Positions 9,167 to 18,115 of a DNA stretch of 54,742 nucleotides are shown piece by piece. The DNA lies in contig JAQCQR010000015.1 of assembly GCA_027687465.1 (NCBI GenBank), forward strand, positions 1-54,742. Direction: 5' to 3'. The notes beneath the pieces were generated by a model. That model was given only the letters and a program-made list of their open reading frames with translations, was not told where the DNA came from and searched no databases. The stretch's first letter is position 1. Every line of letters begins with the position of its first letter. The translations under genes were made by a program, and so were the position numbers. The DNA comes from Coriobacteriaceae bacterium AF08-21. Its GTDB lineage: Bacteria > Actinomycetota > Coriobacteriia > Coriobacteriales > Coriobacteriaceae.

Positions 9167-9186
9167 GGGCAAGGCACGAGTAACGG

Positions 9187-10152
9187 ATGGAGCGTGGGAT
9201 CTTGACACAAGAATATCGGCATGAACCTGTCATGCTCGGCGAAGTGCTTGAGTCGCTGCAGCTAAAGAGCGGCTCCGTCGTCTGCGACTGCACCCTTGGC
9301 GGTGCCGGCCATTCGGTAAAGATGGCCGCGCAGGTGGGGGAGACCGGCCTTTTGCTCGGCGTCGATCAGGACGACATGGCCCTCGAGGCCGCTGGCGCCC
9401 GTCTGGACCGCGAGGTTCCCGGCGTACCGCACCAGCTGCTGAAGGGCAACTTCGGCGACTTGGACGAGCTGCTTTGCTCGGCCGAGGTGCCCGGGGTCGA
9501 TGGCTTCCTGTTCGACTTGGGCGTTTCGTCGCCGCAACTCGATATCCCTGGCAGGGGCTTTTCGTACAACGAGGACGCCCCATTGGACATGCGGATGGAT
9601 CCGGGTAACAACACCTTAAACGCAGCTGAGGTCATCAACACCTATAACGAACACGACCTCGCCCGGATTCTACGCGTCTACGGCGAAGAGAAGTTCGCCT
9701 CGCAGATCGCGCGCGAGATCGTGCGCCGCCGCGAGCATGAGCCGATCGAAACCACCGGCCAGTTTGTCGAGATCATCAAGGCTGGTATCCCCGCTGCCGC
9801 TCGTCGGCATGGCGGACACCCAGCCAAGAAGAGTTTCCAGGCCATTCGCATCGAGGTCAATCACGAACTCGATGTGCTCGAGCGAGGGCTTGACGCCGCC
9901 ACAAGGTGGCTCAACCCGGGCGGACGCATCTGCGTCATCTCGTATCACTCGCTCGAGGACCGTATCGTAAAGAACCACTTTAAGGAGATGAGCCAGGGGT
10001 GCACGTGTCCGCCGGAGATTCCGGTGTGCGTGTGCGGCAACGTGCCGATACTCAAGGTCATCACCCGCAAACCCCTGGTTGCCCAACCCGATGAGGTTGC
10101 GCGCAACCCTCGGGCGAGATCAGCCAAGATCCGTGTGGCGCAGCGTCTGTAG
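9187..10152 (+). CDS. rsmH: 16S rRNA (cytosine-1402-N4)-methyltransferase RsmH
   Basis: 321 aa. It methylates C1402 of 16S rRNA with S-adenosylmethionine and is a constant member of dcw clusters (mraW). The SAM-binding motif CTLGGAGHS is near residues 37-45, and the family motifs FDLGVSSPQLD, RGFSYNEDAPLDMRMD and FKEMSQGCTCPP follow in order. The start is not certain: ATG 9187 has a weak ribosome site, and TTG 9202, five codons in, has GGAG 10 nt upstream. Confidence 0.95.
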   Translation: MERGILTQEYRHEPVMLGEVLESLQLKSGSVVCDCTLGGAGHSVKMAAQVGETGLLLGVDQDDMALEAAGARLDREVPGVPHQLLKGNFGDLDELLCSAEVPGVDGFLFDLGVSSPQLDIPGRGFSYNEDAPLDMRMDPGNNTLNAAEVINTYNEHDLARILRVYGEEKFASQIAREIVRRREHEPIETTGQFVEIIKAGIPAAARRHGGHPAKKSFQAIRIEVNHELDVLERGLDAATRWLNPGGRICVISYHSLEDRIVKNHFKEMSQGCTCPPEIPVCVCGNVPILKVITRKPLVAQPDEVARNPRARSAKIRVAQRL

Positions 10153-10242
10153 ACGCGACCGCGCGATATTGGACCTCCCGCTCGCACCATAAACGAAGCT
10201 TAAACACACTACCAACGTACTCGGGATGGGAGGCGGCATATC

Positions 10243-10713
10243 ATGGGCTACAACACCTCAAACGCAGCACTCGCCTATGATATGAACGCCATGCCCGCCT
10301 ATCGTGAGGCACCGCAGGCCCCCGTTGCTCCCCGCGAGCAGCGCACGCCGCGCTTTGATGTCTACACGGGCGCGGGCCGTCAGGCAAACCAGGCGGTAAG
10401 CCCGGTTTTCATGAGCGTTCTTAAAACGTTTTGCATCATTGCGGCCATCTTCATGACGATCGGCGTCGCCCGTGTGGCGCTCGCCGGCGTTACGGCCCAG
10501 GTGCTCAACAGCAACGCCGCGCTTACCAACACGCTCGAGAAGGCGACCGACGAGAGCTCCGACCTGGAGGTCATGCATTCGGTCTATGGTGCCGACACGC
10601 GCATTCGCGACCTTGCGGGCGCTTATGGCATGGTAGAGCCCAGCGAGAGCGTTACACTTGATTTTTCGCAGGATGCAGCCGCGGGCGCTAGCTCGACCGC
10701 GACCGCTCAGTAA
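10243..10713 (+). CDS. ftsL: FtsL-like septum protein
   Basis: 156 aa. A basic cytoplasmic part of about 60 residues is followed by one membrane segment (about residues 62-85, LKTFCIIAAIFMTIGVARVAL) and a short extracytoplasmic part with coiled-coil character. Sequence similarity to FtsL is low, as is usual for this protein; the call rests on topology, size and place between rsmH and ftsI. FtsL bridges FtsQ and the FtsW-FtsI synthase. A good ribosome site, GGGAGG, lies upstream of ATG 10243. The tail is Ala/Ser-rich and probably unstructured. Confidence 0.7.
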   Translation: MGYNTSNAALAYDMNAMPAYREAPQAPVAPREQRTPRFDVYTGAGRQANQAVSPVFMSVLKTFCIIAAIFMTIGVARVALAGVTAQVLNSNAALTNTLEKATDESSDLEVMHSVYGADTRIRDLAGAYGMVEPSESVTLDFSQDAAAGASSTATAQ

Positions 10714-10730
10714 CAAGACGGTAGCTGAGT

Positions 10731-12596
10731 ATGACAAATGACTATCGCCGCGGCTCCGACGGGGGTCGCGGTTCTGGACGTCCCTCATCGCGGGGACGTT
10801 CTGGTTATCAAGGAACGGGTCGGCCATCTTACAACGCGAGGCCGTCCTATGGCAACGACCCCGCATCGCGTCTCCGTGGCTCGAGTGGCCCTCAAATGCA
10901 TAACACCAGACCGCGCAAGAGCTCGTCGACCGAATGGCTCACGGGCACGCCGCTGCCCCGTCGCAAGGCCGTCATGGGCTTTATCGGGTTTGGCTTGGGT
11001 CTGGGCGTCCTTCGCCTTGCCGACTATCAAATCGTGGAAGCCGATAAGTTACGCGACCGCGCCGATGCACGTCGCTTGCTCGCGCAGACGCTATATGCCA
11101 AGCGCGGTACCATCTACGACCGTAACGGCAACGTGCTGACGTCGTCGGTCGAATGCCGCAACATCGCCGTGAATCCTCAGCTTATCGAGGACGTTGACAA
11201 GACGGTGTCAGCGCTGGTCAAAGCTACGGGAATCGATAAAAAGACCTGTCGCGAGCTCGTTGAGTCGGATGGCACCTGGGTGTATATCAAACGTCAGGTG
11301 GACGAGGATGATGTCGCGCCGCTGGAGAAGAAGAACCTGCCAGGCGTGCTCTTTGAGCAGGCCATGAAGCGCGTGTACCCCTACGGCAACCTGGCATCGC
11401 AGGTGCTTGGCGTGGTAAACGTGGACAACGACGGTCTGACGGGCCTCGAAAAACAGTACAACAAGCTTTTGACCGGAACGAACGGTTCGCTGGTGCGTGA
11501 GCGGGCGAGGGACGGTAGCTATATCGCGGGCGGCGCCTATAAGAAGGTTGCCGCGGTGGACGGCGTGGACATCGTGACGACGCTCGATGTCAATATCCAG
11601 CGTGCCGCCGAGGACGCCCTGGCCGAGGCGGTCGAAAAGACCAAGGCCAAGAATGGCTCGGCCCTGGTCACCGATCCCACGACGGGCGAGATTCTGGCGG
11701 CATGCTCGTATCCGACATATGACCAGACCGATCTGGAAAATGCCAAGACCGAGGACATGAACTTACGCCTGGTTACCGATGCCTACGAGCCCGGCTCGGT
11801 CTTTAAGACGCTCGTGGCCGGTGCCGGCTTCGACTTGGGCGCCGTGCGTTCGAGCACGTCGTTTGAGGTGCCGGCGAGCATTAAGGTTGGCGACGACACC
11901 GTTACCGACGCCGATAAGCGCGACTACACCATGACCATGGACGTGCGCGAGATGATGCGCCGTTCGTCCAATGTGGGCTTTGTCCTGGTGGGACGCAAGA
12001 TCGGTGCCGATGATTTTGCCACCTATGTGGACAAGTGGGGTATCGGCCATAGCTCCGGTGTCGATTTTCCGGGTGAGAGCCTGGGCATCGTCAAGGAGCG
12101 CGACCAGTACGACGGCGCCACGCTGGGCTCGATGAGCTTTGGCCAGGCGCTGTCCGTCTCGCCGATTGAGGTCGCACGTGCCGTGGGCGGCATAGCGAAC
12201 GGCGGCGTGATGATGACTCCGCACTTCTATAAGTCCAGCAAGGGCGATGAGAAGGACTGGGGCGAAGGCGAGCGTGCGATTTCGGAGGACGCTGCCGCCC
12301 AGGTGACATCGTGCATGCAGACGGTCGTGTCCGAAGGCACGGGCGTTGGCGGTGCGGTCGATGGCTATGACGTGGCGGGCAAGACTGGTACGGCCGAGCG
12401 TGCTGACGAGAACGGCGGTTACCTCAAGGAGAACTACATGTCGTCCTTTATGGGCTTTGCGCCGGCACAATCGCCCAAGGTGCTGTGCTATATCACACTC
12501 GATGGAACGCCGAGCGGCTCGGATGCCGCCGCGGTGCCATTCCAGTCCATTATGGCCAACGCACTCGACGTGCTGGGTATCCCGCGCACGAAGTAG
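10731..12596 (+). CDS. ftsI: Septal peptidoglycan transpeptidase (class B PBP)
   Basis: 621 aa. It cross-links septal peptidoglycan. Residues 1-75 are Gly/Ser/Arg-rich and probably disordered, followed by one membrane anchor (about 82-98), the PBP dimerisation domain, and a transpeptidase domain with S356-x-x-K359, S412-S-N414 and K551-T-G553 all intact. There is no PASTA domain. It follows ftsL by 17 nt and is the partner of FtsW (16595). A 125-bp gap follows where murE is normally found. Confidence 0.95.
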   Translation: MTNDYRRGSDGGRGSGRPSSRGRSGYQGTGRPSYNARPSYGNDPASRLRGSSGPQMHNTRPRKSSSTEWLTGTPLPRRKAVMGFIGFGLGLGVLRLADYQIVEADKLRDRADARRLLAQTLYAKRGTIYDRNGNVLTSSVECRNIAVNPQLIEDVDKTVSALVKATGIDKKTCRELVESDGTWVYIKRQVDEDDVAPLEKKNLPGVLFEQAMKRVYPYGNLASQVLGVVNVDNDGLTGLEKQYNKLLTGTNGSLVRERARDGSYIAGGAYKKVAAVDGVDIVTTLDVNIQRAAEDALAEAVEKTKAKNGSALVTDPTTGEILAACSYPTYDQTDLENAKTEDMNLRLVTDAYEPGSVFKTLVAGAGFDLGAVRSSTSFEVPASIKVGDDTVTDADKRDYTMTMDVREMMRRSSNVGFVLVGRKIGADDFATYVDKWGIGHSSGVDFPGESLGIVKERDQYDGATLGSMSFGQALSVSPIEVARAVGGIANGGVMMTPHFYKSSKGDEKDWGEGERAISEDAAAQVTSCMQTVVSEGTGVGGAVDGYDVAGKTGTAERADENGGYLKENYMSSFMGFAPAQSPKVLCYITLDGTPSGSDAAAVPFQSIMANALDVLGIPRTK

Positions 12597-12721
12597 GGGG
12601 TTACAATCTTGAGCGTGGTCTGCCGTTTGATCTGAAGGGTGTTCACATGCCCTGCACCACGCGCGCATGGCACTGGGATACAATACGCCGATAGCATTAT
12701 TAGGTTTACAGGGGAGCTGCA

Positions 12722-14146
12722 ATGATAGAGATCGCCGTCAACAACCTCGCGGCCTCAACGGGGGCCCGAACCGTGACGGAAGAAGTCGATCGGGTATGCC
12801 GCGGGTGCGTTATCGACTCGCGTCAGGTCGAGGAGGGGACGATCTTTGTCGCCTTCCCCGGCGAAAAGGTCGACGGCAATGATTTTGCCTCCCGTGCCAT
12901 CGAGTCGGGTGCCGGTGCCGTCGTGATGACGCGCGAGCCCGATGCCGAGCTGGTTTCGTTGGCGCAGGACAAGGGATGCGCCATCTTGCTGACCGACGAC
13001 CCCGTGGAGTTCTTGCTGCGCCTGGCGCACGTATATCGCTTGGAGCTTGGCTGCCTGGTCGTCGGCATTACCGGTTCGATTGGCAAGACGACGACCAAGG
13101 ACGTGCTCGCCGCCGTGCTCGCCAAGCGTTATCGCGTCTGGGCCACGAAGGGCAATTTCAACAACCTGATCGGCATGCCGCTCACGGTGCTTTCCGCTCC
13201 GACCGATACCGAGGTTCTGGTGCTCGAGATGGGCATGAACCATTTTCATGAGATTGAGCGCCTGTCCCAGTCCGCCAACCCCAATCTTGCCATCGTGAGC
13301 AAGATCGGAACTTCCCACATCGGTATCCTGGGCAGCCGCGAGAACATCGCCCGCGCCAAGTCCGAGATTGTCCAGGGCATGTGCGCCGCCGGCGACTTTT
13401 CGCCGCTGCTGGTTTTGGGCGGTGAGGACGACTTTACGCCGTTCATTCGTGATACGTTCGCTCAGCCTGCGGGTATCGACGTGATGCTGGCAGGTGTCTC
13501 GGACGACGACGAGGTCCGCGCGCGCGACATTCGCGTCGACGACGAGGGCCATCCGGTCTTTACGCTCGACTTTGGTCAGGGCGACACGGTCGATACCATG
13601 TTGGCTATTCCCGGTGTGCAGTCCGTGCCCAATGCCGTCAAGGCCGCCGCGGTCGCCTATCGTCTGGGCGTGACGCCCGAGCAGATCGATGCTGCCTTTA
13701 GGGGCCTTACGATCACCGGTCACCGTCAGGAGATCAAGCGCGCCAAGAGCGGAGCACGCATCATCGACGACTCCTATAACGCCAGTGCCGAGTCTATGGC
13801 TGCCGGCCTCGATTTGCTGTGCTCGCTCATCTGTGACGGTTCGCACATGGCGATCCTGGGCGAGATGGGCGAGATGGGCGACGAGGCTCCCCGCATGCAT
13901 GAGCTCGTGGGCGCCTATGCCGCCGCCAAGAAGCTCGACATGCTCGCGTGCGTCGGCGGCGAGCTGGCTCAGCTCATGGCCGATGCCGCACGTATGATGG
14001 GTATGGATGAGGACCGCATCCAGGTGTTCTCCGATTATCAACAGGTGTTCGACCGCATGGGCGGCGCGCTTGAAAATCATGATGTTGTACTGGTCAAGGG
14101 TTCCCGTTTTGTTGAGCTCGACCGCTTTGTGGAAGGTGTGTGCTAG
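12722..14146 (+). CDS. murF: UDP-MurNAc-tripeptide:D-Ala-D-Ala ligase
   Basis: 474 aa. It adds D-Ala-D-Ala to UDP-MurNAc-tripeptide with ATP. The N-terminal domain holds DSRQVEEGTIFVAFPG (residues 31-46); the ATP loop GITGSIGKTTTKD begins at residue 115; the family motif EMGMNHFHEIERLS follows, and DDSYNAS lies in the C-terminal domain. This combination distinguishes MurF from MurE. A TACAAT at 12679-12684 in the upstream gap may be a -10 box. Its stop is three bases from the mraY start. Confidence 0.95.
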   Translation: MIEIAVNNLAASTGARTVTEEVDRVCRGCVIDSRQVEEGTIFVAFPGEKVDGNDFASRAIESGAGAVVMTREPDAELVSLAQDKGCAILLTDDPVEFLLRLAHVYRLELGCLVVGITGSIGKTTTKDVLAAVLAKRYRVWATKGNFNNLIGMPLTVLSAPTDTEVLVLEMGMNHFHEIERLSQSANPNLAIVSKIGTSHIGILGSRENIARAKSEIVQGMCAAGDFSPLLVLGGEDDFTPFIRDTFAQPAGIDVMLAGVSDDDEVRARDIRVDDEGHPVFTLDFGQGDTVDTMLAIPGVQSVPNAVKAAAVAYRLGVTPEQIDAAFRGLTITGHRQEIKRAKSGARIIDDSYNASAESMAAGLDLLCSLICDGSHMAILGEMGEMGDEAPRMHELVGAYAAAKKLDMLACVGGELAQLMADAARMMGMDEDRIQVFSDYQQVFDRMGGALENHDVVLVKGSRFVELDRFVEGVC

Positions 14147-14149
14147 CCC

Positions 14150-15169
14150 ATGTTCGGCAATCCCTCGTATCCTACGTATCAGGCCTTTTTGGGACTTGGC
14201 ATCGCTGCCACCATTGCGTTGCTGCTTATGCCGTGGTGGATCAAGCTGCTGAAGGTCGAGGGTATCGGCCAACAGGTCCGAGCCGACGGCCCCAAGCGTC
14301 ATTTGATTAAACAGGGTACGCCGACCATGGGCGGCGTCATCATCCTTGTCGCGATCTCGCTGACCTGCCTGCTGATGGGCAAGCTCACCACCGAGCTCGT
14401 GCTCGTGCTGCTTGCCACGTTGGCCACCGGCGTTCTGGGCCTCATCGACGACCTGACCTCCGTCACGCATGGTCGCTCGCTCGGCCTGACGCCTCACGCC
14501 AAGATGATCGGTCTGACCATCATCTGCGTCACCTTTACCGTGCTCGCCGTCAATTGGTGCGGCGTCGCCCCCGAGATTCGTTTTCCCGGCGGCCTGACGA
14601 TTGACCTCGGTGTTCTTTCGACCACCATCTGCGGCCTTTCGTTTCCGTGGCTCTACATTGTATTTTGCTGGCTGATGATCGCTGGTCTTTCCAATGCCGT
14701 GAACCTGACCGATGGTCTGGACGGCCTTGCCGGCGGCACTTCCATGATCGCCATGCTCGCCATGGCCGCCATGGCGTTTTTGCACGGTGACGTGAACCTG
14801 TCCATCTTCTGCACGGCGTGCGCCGGTGCCTGCCTGGGCTTTTTGTGGTTCAACTGCTACCCGGCGAGCATCTTTATGGGTGATACCGGCTCGCTTGCCC
14901 TGGGTGCCGCTTTTGCCTGCACCTCCATCATGACCAACACCGAAGTCGTTTCCCTCATCATCGGCGGTCTGTTTATCGTCGAGACCCTGTCGGTCATGAT
15001 CCAGGTTGTCTATTTCCACTTTACGCACAAGCGCGTCTTCCTTATGGCGCCCATTCATCATCATTTCGAAAAGAAGGGCTGGGCCGAGACCAAGGTCGTT
15101 ATCCGTTTTTGGATTATCGCCGCGGCCTTTGGCGCCGTTGGCCTCGCCCTGTTCTTCCAGTTGGGATAG
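14150..15169 (+). CDS. mraY: Phospho-MurNAc-pentapeptide translocase
   Basis: 339 aa integral membrane protein with about ten helices. It attaches phospho-MurNAc-pentapeptide to undecaprenyl phosphate, giving lipid I. Family motifs are present: TPTMGGVIIL near residue 60, GLIDDLTSVTHGRSLGLTPHAKM with the aspartates of the active site, NAVNLTDGLDGLAGG, FMGDTGSLALG and the histidine-rich PIHHHFEKKG. It begins three bases after murF and ends nine bases before murD, so the genes are coupled. Confidence 0.97.
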   Translation: MFGNPSYPTYQAFLGLGIAATIALLLMPWWIKLLKVEGIGQQVRADGPKRHLIKQGTPTMGGVIILVAISLTCLLMGKLTTELVLVLLATLATGVLGLIDDLTSVTHGRSLGLTPHAKMIGLTIICVTFTVLAVNWCGVAPEIRFPGGLTIDLGVLSTTICGLSFPWLYIVFCWLMIAGLSNAVNLTDGLDGLAGGTSMIAMLAMAAMAFLHGDVNLSIFCTACAGACLGFLWFNCYPASIFMGDTGSLALGAAFACTSIMTNTEVVSLIIGGLFIVETLSVMIQVVYFHFTHKRVFLMAPIHHHFEKKGWAETKVVIRFWIIAAAFGAVGLALFFQLG

Positions 15170-15178
15170 TGGTCTTTC

Positions 15179-16585
15179 ATGCCTCTTGCTGATGTCTTTA
15201 GCCTGCTTGTTTTGGGGCAGGGTAAATCCGGTCTCGATGTCGCCCGTTGGGCGTTGGCTCACCCCGAGCGCGTGAGCGCCACGACCGTGTATGGCGGCGG
15301 TAGCTCCGAGCCCAATGACGCCACGCGTGCGCTCGAGGCGCAGGGCGCGTCGTTTGTCTACGGCACCGAGCAGGTCGAGGGTGCCTATGACGTGTGCGTG
15401 ACATGCCCGGGTATCTCGGAGTTTTCGGCCTTCTTTAAGGCTGGGCGTGAGCATGCCGCTCAGATTATGGGCGAGCCCGAGTTTGCCTACCGCCTGTCTC
15501 CCCAAAATTGGATCGCCATCACGGGCACCAACGGCAAGACAACTACCACGTCGCTGACCGATTATCTGCTCAAGGCCGCCGGTGAAGCCAGCGTGGCCGT
15601 CGGCAATATCGGTGAGCCGCCGGTGAACGAGATCGACGGCCGCGCACACAATGAGTGGTTTGTGGCCGAGCTGTCGAGTTATCAGATTGCTACGACCGCC
15701 GAGCTTCATCCTCGCGTGGCGGTACTGCTCAACATCACGCCCGACCACCTGGGCTGGCACAAGAGCCACAAGAACTATGCGCTTGCCAAGATCAAGTTGT
15801 TCGAGAATATGGTCGACGACGACCTCGTGGTTATCGACGTTGAGGATGCCGGCATCCATGAGTTCGATGAGTACATCTACACACCGGGTCGCCGCATCTG
15901 CAAGGTCGCTTTTGACGAGCCCGAGGGTGCAGACGCCGCCTTTGTGCGCGACGGCAAGATGGTCGTGCGCCTGAAGGGCGTCGAGACTCAGCTTGTCGCC
16001 ACGTCCGAGCTCAAGATCTCGGGCCATCACAATGTCATCAATGCCCTATGTGCCGCTACGGCTGCTCTGGCCGTCGGTGCCGATCCCGAGGGCATTTGCC
16101 GCGGTTTGGTATCGTTCCAGCCGCTAGAGCACCGCGTTGAGCCCTGTGGCGAGATCGATGGCGTGCGCTACGTCAACGATTCCAAGGCAACGAACACCGA
16201 TGCGGTCGAAAAGGCCCTGACGGCGTTTCCCGACGACGATGTGATTTTGCTGCTCGGCGGCCACGATAAGGGTACGCCGCTTGCGGACTTTGCCCGCGTT
16301 GTTATGGACAACGTGCGCTCGGTCGTTTGCTTTGGCGATGCGCGCGAGCGCTTTACCGCCGCTATGGACGAGGCCGATGTCGATGGTGATGTGGATATCG
16401 CCCAGGCCGATGATCTGCGCGATGCCGTTGACGTTGCCCGCTCGCTCTCGAGTCGCGGCGACGTGATCCTGCTTTCGCCCGCCTGCTCTTCGTTCGACGA
16501 GTTCTCGGGCTACGAGGAGCGCGGTCGCGTGTTTAAGGACTACGTTGCCCAGCTTGCCGCAGCAGCGAAATCGCAAACGGAATAG
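15179..16585 (+). CDS. murD: UDP-MurNAc-L-alanine:D-glutamate ligase
   Basis: 468 aa. It adds D-glutamate to UDP-MurNAc-L-Ala. The N-terminal dinucleotide-like fold has LGQGKSGLD (residues 12-20), the ATP loop GTNGKTT is at 116-122, and the C-terminal part has NDSKATNTDAV and the LLLGGHDKG stretch typical of MurD. The start at 15179 gives the expected N-terminus. It sits between mraY and ftsW. Confidence 0.96.
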   Translation: MPLADVFSLLVLGQGKSGLDVARWALAHPERVSATTVYGGGSSEPNDATRALEAQGASFVYGTEQVEGAYDVCVTCPGISEFSAFFKAGREHAAQIMGEPEFAYRLSPQNWIAITGTNGKTTTTSLTDYLLKAAGEASVAVGNIGEPPVNEIDGRAHNEWFVAELSSYQIATTAELHPRVAVLLNITPDHLGWHKSHKNYALAKIKLFENMVDDDLVVIDVEDAGIHEFDEYIYTPGRRICKVAFDEPEGADAAFVRDGKMVVRLKGVETQLVATSELKISGHHNVINALCAATAALAVGADPEGICRGLVSFQPLEHRVEPCGEIDGVRYVNDSKATNTDAVEKALTAFPDDDVILLLGGHDKGTPLADFARVVMDNVRSVVCFGDARERFTAAMDEADVDGDVDIAQADDLRDAVDVARSLSSRGDVILLSPACSSFDEFSGYEERGRVFKDYVAQLAAAAKSQTE

Positions 16586-16594
16586 GGGTTGTCG

Positions 16595-18115
16595 GTGAGA
16601 GAGGAGAGCCCCCGAAGTGATATGAGGAGGCCCGACTCGGACCGTGCTTCCTCGCTGCGTAGCACGCCGCGTTCCGGACGCGGCGGGCAGACGTTCGGTG
16701 AGCGCTATATTGCCGGCGTCCCCGCCCGCATCATGCGTCCCCGTTTGATATTTATGGCTTGCCTGTTTAGCTTGGTTTGCTTCGGCTTGCTGATGGTGTA
16801 CTCGGCATCTTCGGTCGAGGCGCTGCACGAGAATGGTTCGGCGACGTTTTTCCTGTTTCGACAAGCCGCGTTTGCCGGAGTTGGCGTGCTGGCTATGGTT
16901 GCCATCGTGCGCATCTTGCCGGACAGTTGGTTTGGGGAAGACGTGCTCAAGATCTTCCTCATGGGCATGATAGGGCTACTGGTTCTGGTGTTCTTTATGG
17001 GTAGCGGCAGTCGTGGCGCCACGCGTTGGCTCAACATCGCCGGTATTCAGTTCCAGCCGTCTGAGTTTTTAAAGCCGTTTGCCATCGCGTATTCGGCAAT
17101 CATGCTCGACCGCATCTTTTCGCCCGGCGGCAACATCAACGAGTTTCTTCGCAAGATGGGTGTCTACCTGGGCATTTCGCTCTTTCTGATCTTTGTTCAG
17201 CCCGATTTTGGCACCGTCCTGATCATCTTGTTGACCCTCATGTGCATGGCGTTGTTTGCGGGATTGGACCCCAAATATATCGTTTGGACGGTCGTTGCCG
17301 GCATCGCCGTCATTGCGATCGCCCTTATCGCCGAGCCGTATCGTATGACGCGTGTCGAGGTTGCTTGGAATCCTTGGGCAGACGAATATGGCGACGGCTA
17401 TCAGGCCACGCTTGCCATCATGGCGTTTGCCTCGGGTGGCCTGTTCGGTCGCGGTATCGGTAACTCCACCATGAAGTACTCGTATTTGCCCGAGGCGCAT
17501 AACGACTACATCTTGGCTATTATCGGCGAGGAAGTTGGCTTTATCGGAACCGTGCTGTTCTTCTTGGTGTTTGCGATGCTGATCTACTCGGCGTTTCGCA
17601 TTGCCGAGCAGGCGACCGACCGTCGCGGAGCACTTATGGCATCGGGTTCCGCGGTCATCCTTGCGGTGCAGTTTTTGATCAACGCGCTGGGCATTCTCAA
17701 TGTGTTTCCCATGACGGGCAAGCCGCTGCCATTTATTAGCTACGGAGGCTCGTCGATTATCGTGTCGCTTATGCTCGCCGGTCTGATCCTGCGCGTTTCG
17801 TATGAGAGCGCCCGTCGCGATGAATACGACCGTCGCCGCGAGAGCTTTGCCGTTATGGATGAGAGTACCGCCGGCGTGCCCCACGTGCGCGGCGAGCGAT
17901 CTTCGCGTAACGGCTTTACCGTCCTGGATGGCTCTGCGACCGAGCCGGCAGCCCGTCCGCGTCAGCGAACGGCGCCGCAAGGTCGTCCTCAGCGCCCCGC
18001 TCCTCGCAATGCGGGCGGCGGATATAATCGAATCGATTTGAATTCGGACCCGTCGGCGCGTCTGCGCACCGATGACCAGGGGCCGCGTGTACGAAGGGAT
18101 TACCATGACCGATAA
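16595..18115 (+). CDS. ftsW: Septal peptidoglycan glycosyltransferase FtsW
   Basis: 506 aa, SEDS family with about ten membrane helices. It polymerises lipid II at the septum together with FtsI. Motifs include SRGATRWLNI, IQFQPSEFLKPF, HNDYILAIIGEEVGFIG and LPFISYGGSS. A charged tail of about 100 residues (from about 400, rich in Arg/Pro/Ala) is cytoplasmic and probably disordered. GTG 16595 is preferred because AGGGG ends 6 nt upstream; TTG 16589 and ATG 16622 are alternatives. The 3' end overlaps murG by 11 bp. Confidence 0.93.
   Translation: MREESPRSDMRRPDSDRASSLRSTPRSGRGGQTFGERYIAGVPARIMRPRLIFMACLFSLVCFGLLMVYSASSVEALHENGSATFFLFRQAAFAGVGVLAMVAIVRILPDSWFGEDVLKIFLMGMIGLLVLVFFMGSGSRGATRWLNIAGIQFQPSEFLKPFAIAYSAIMLDRIFSPGGNINEFLRKMGVYLGISLFLIFVQPDFGTVLIILLTLMCMALFAGLDPKYIVWTVVAGIAVIAIALIAEPYRMTRVEVAWNPWADEYGDGYQATLAIMAFASGGLFGRGIGNSTMKYSYLPEAHNDYILAIIGEEVGFIGTVLFFLVFAMLIYSAFRIAEQATDRRGALMASGSAVILAVQFLINALGILNVFPMTGKPLPFISYGGSSIIVSLMLAGLILRVSYESARRDEYDRRRESFAVMDESTAGVPHVRGERSSRNGFTVLDGSATEPAARPRQRTAPQGRPQRPAPRNAGGGYNRIDLNSDPSARLRTDDQGPRVRRDYHDR

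Noticed and set aside
12755..16030. Minus-strand open frame of 1091 codons across murF-mraY-murD
   Set aside because: It is antisense to three intact conserved genes, is rich in His, Gly and Asp as expected for a GC-rich codon shadow, and has no ribosome site.
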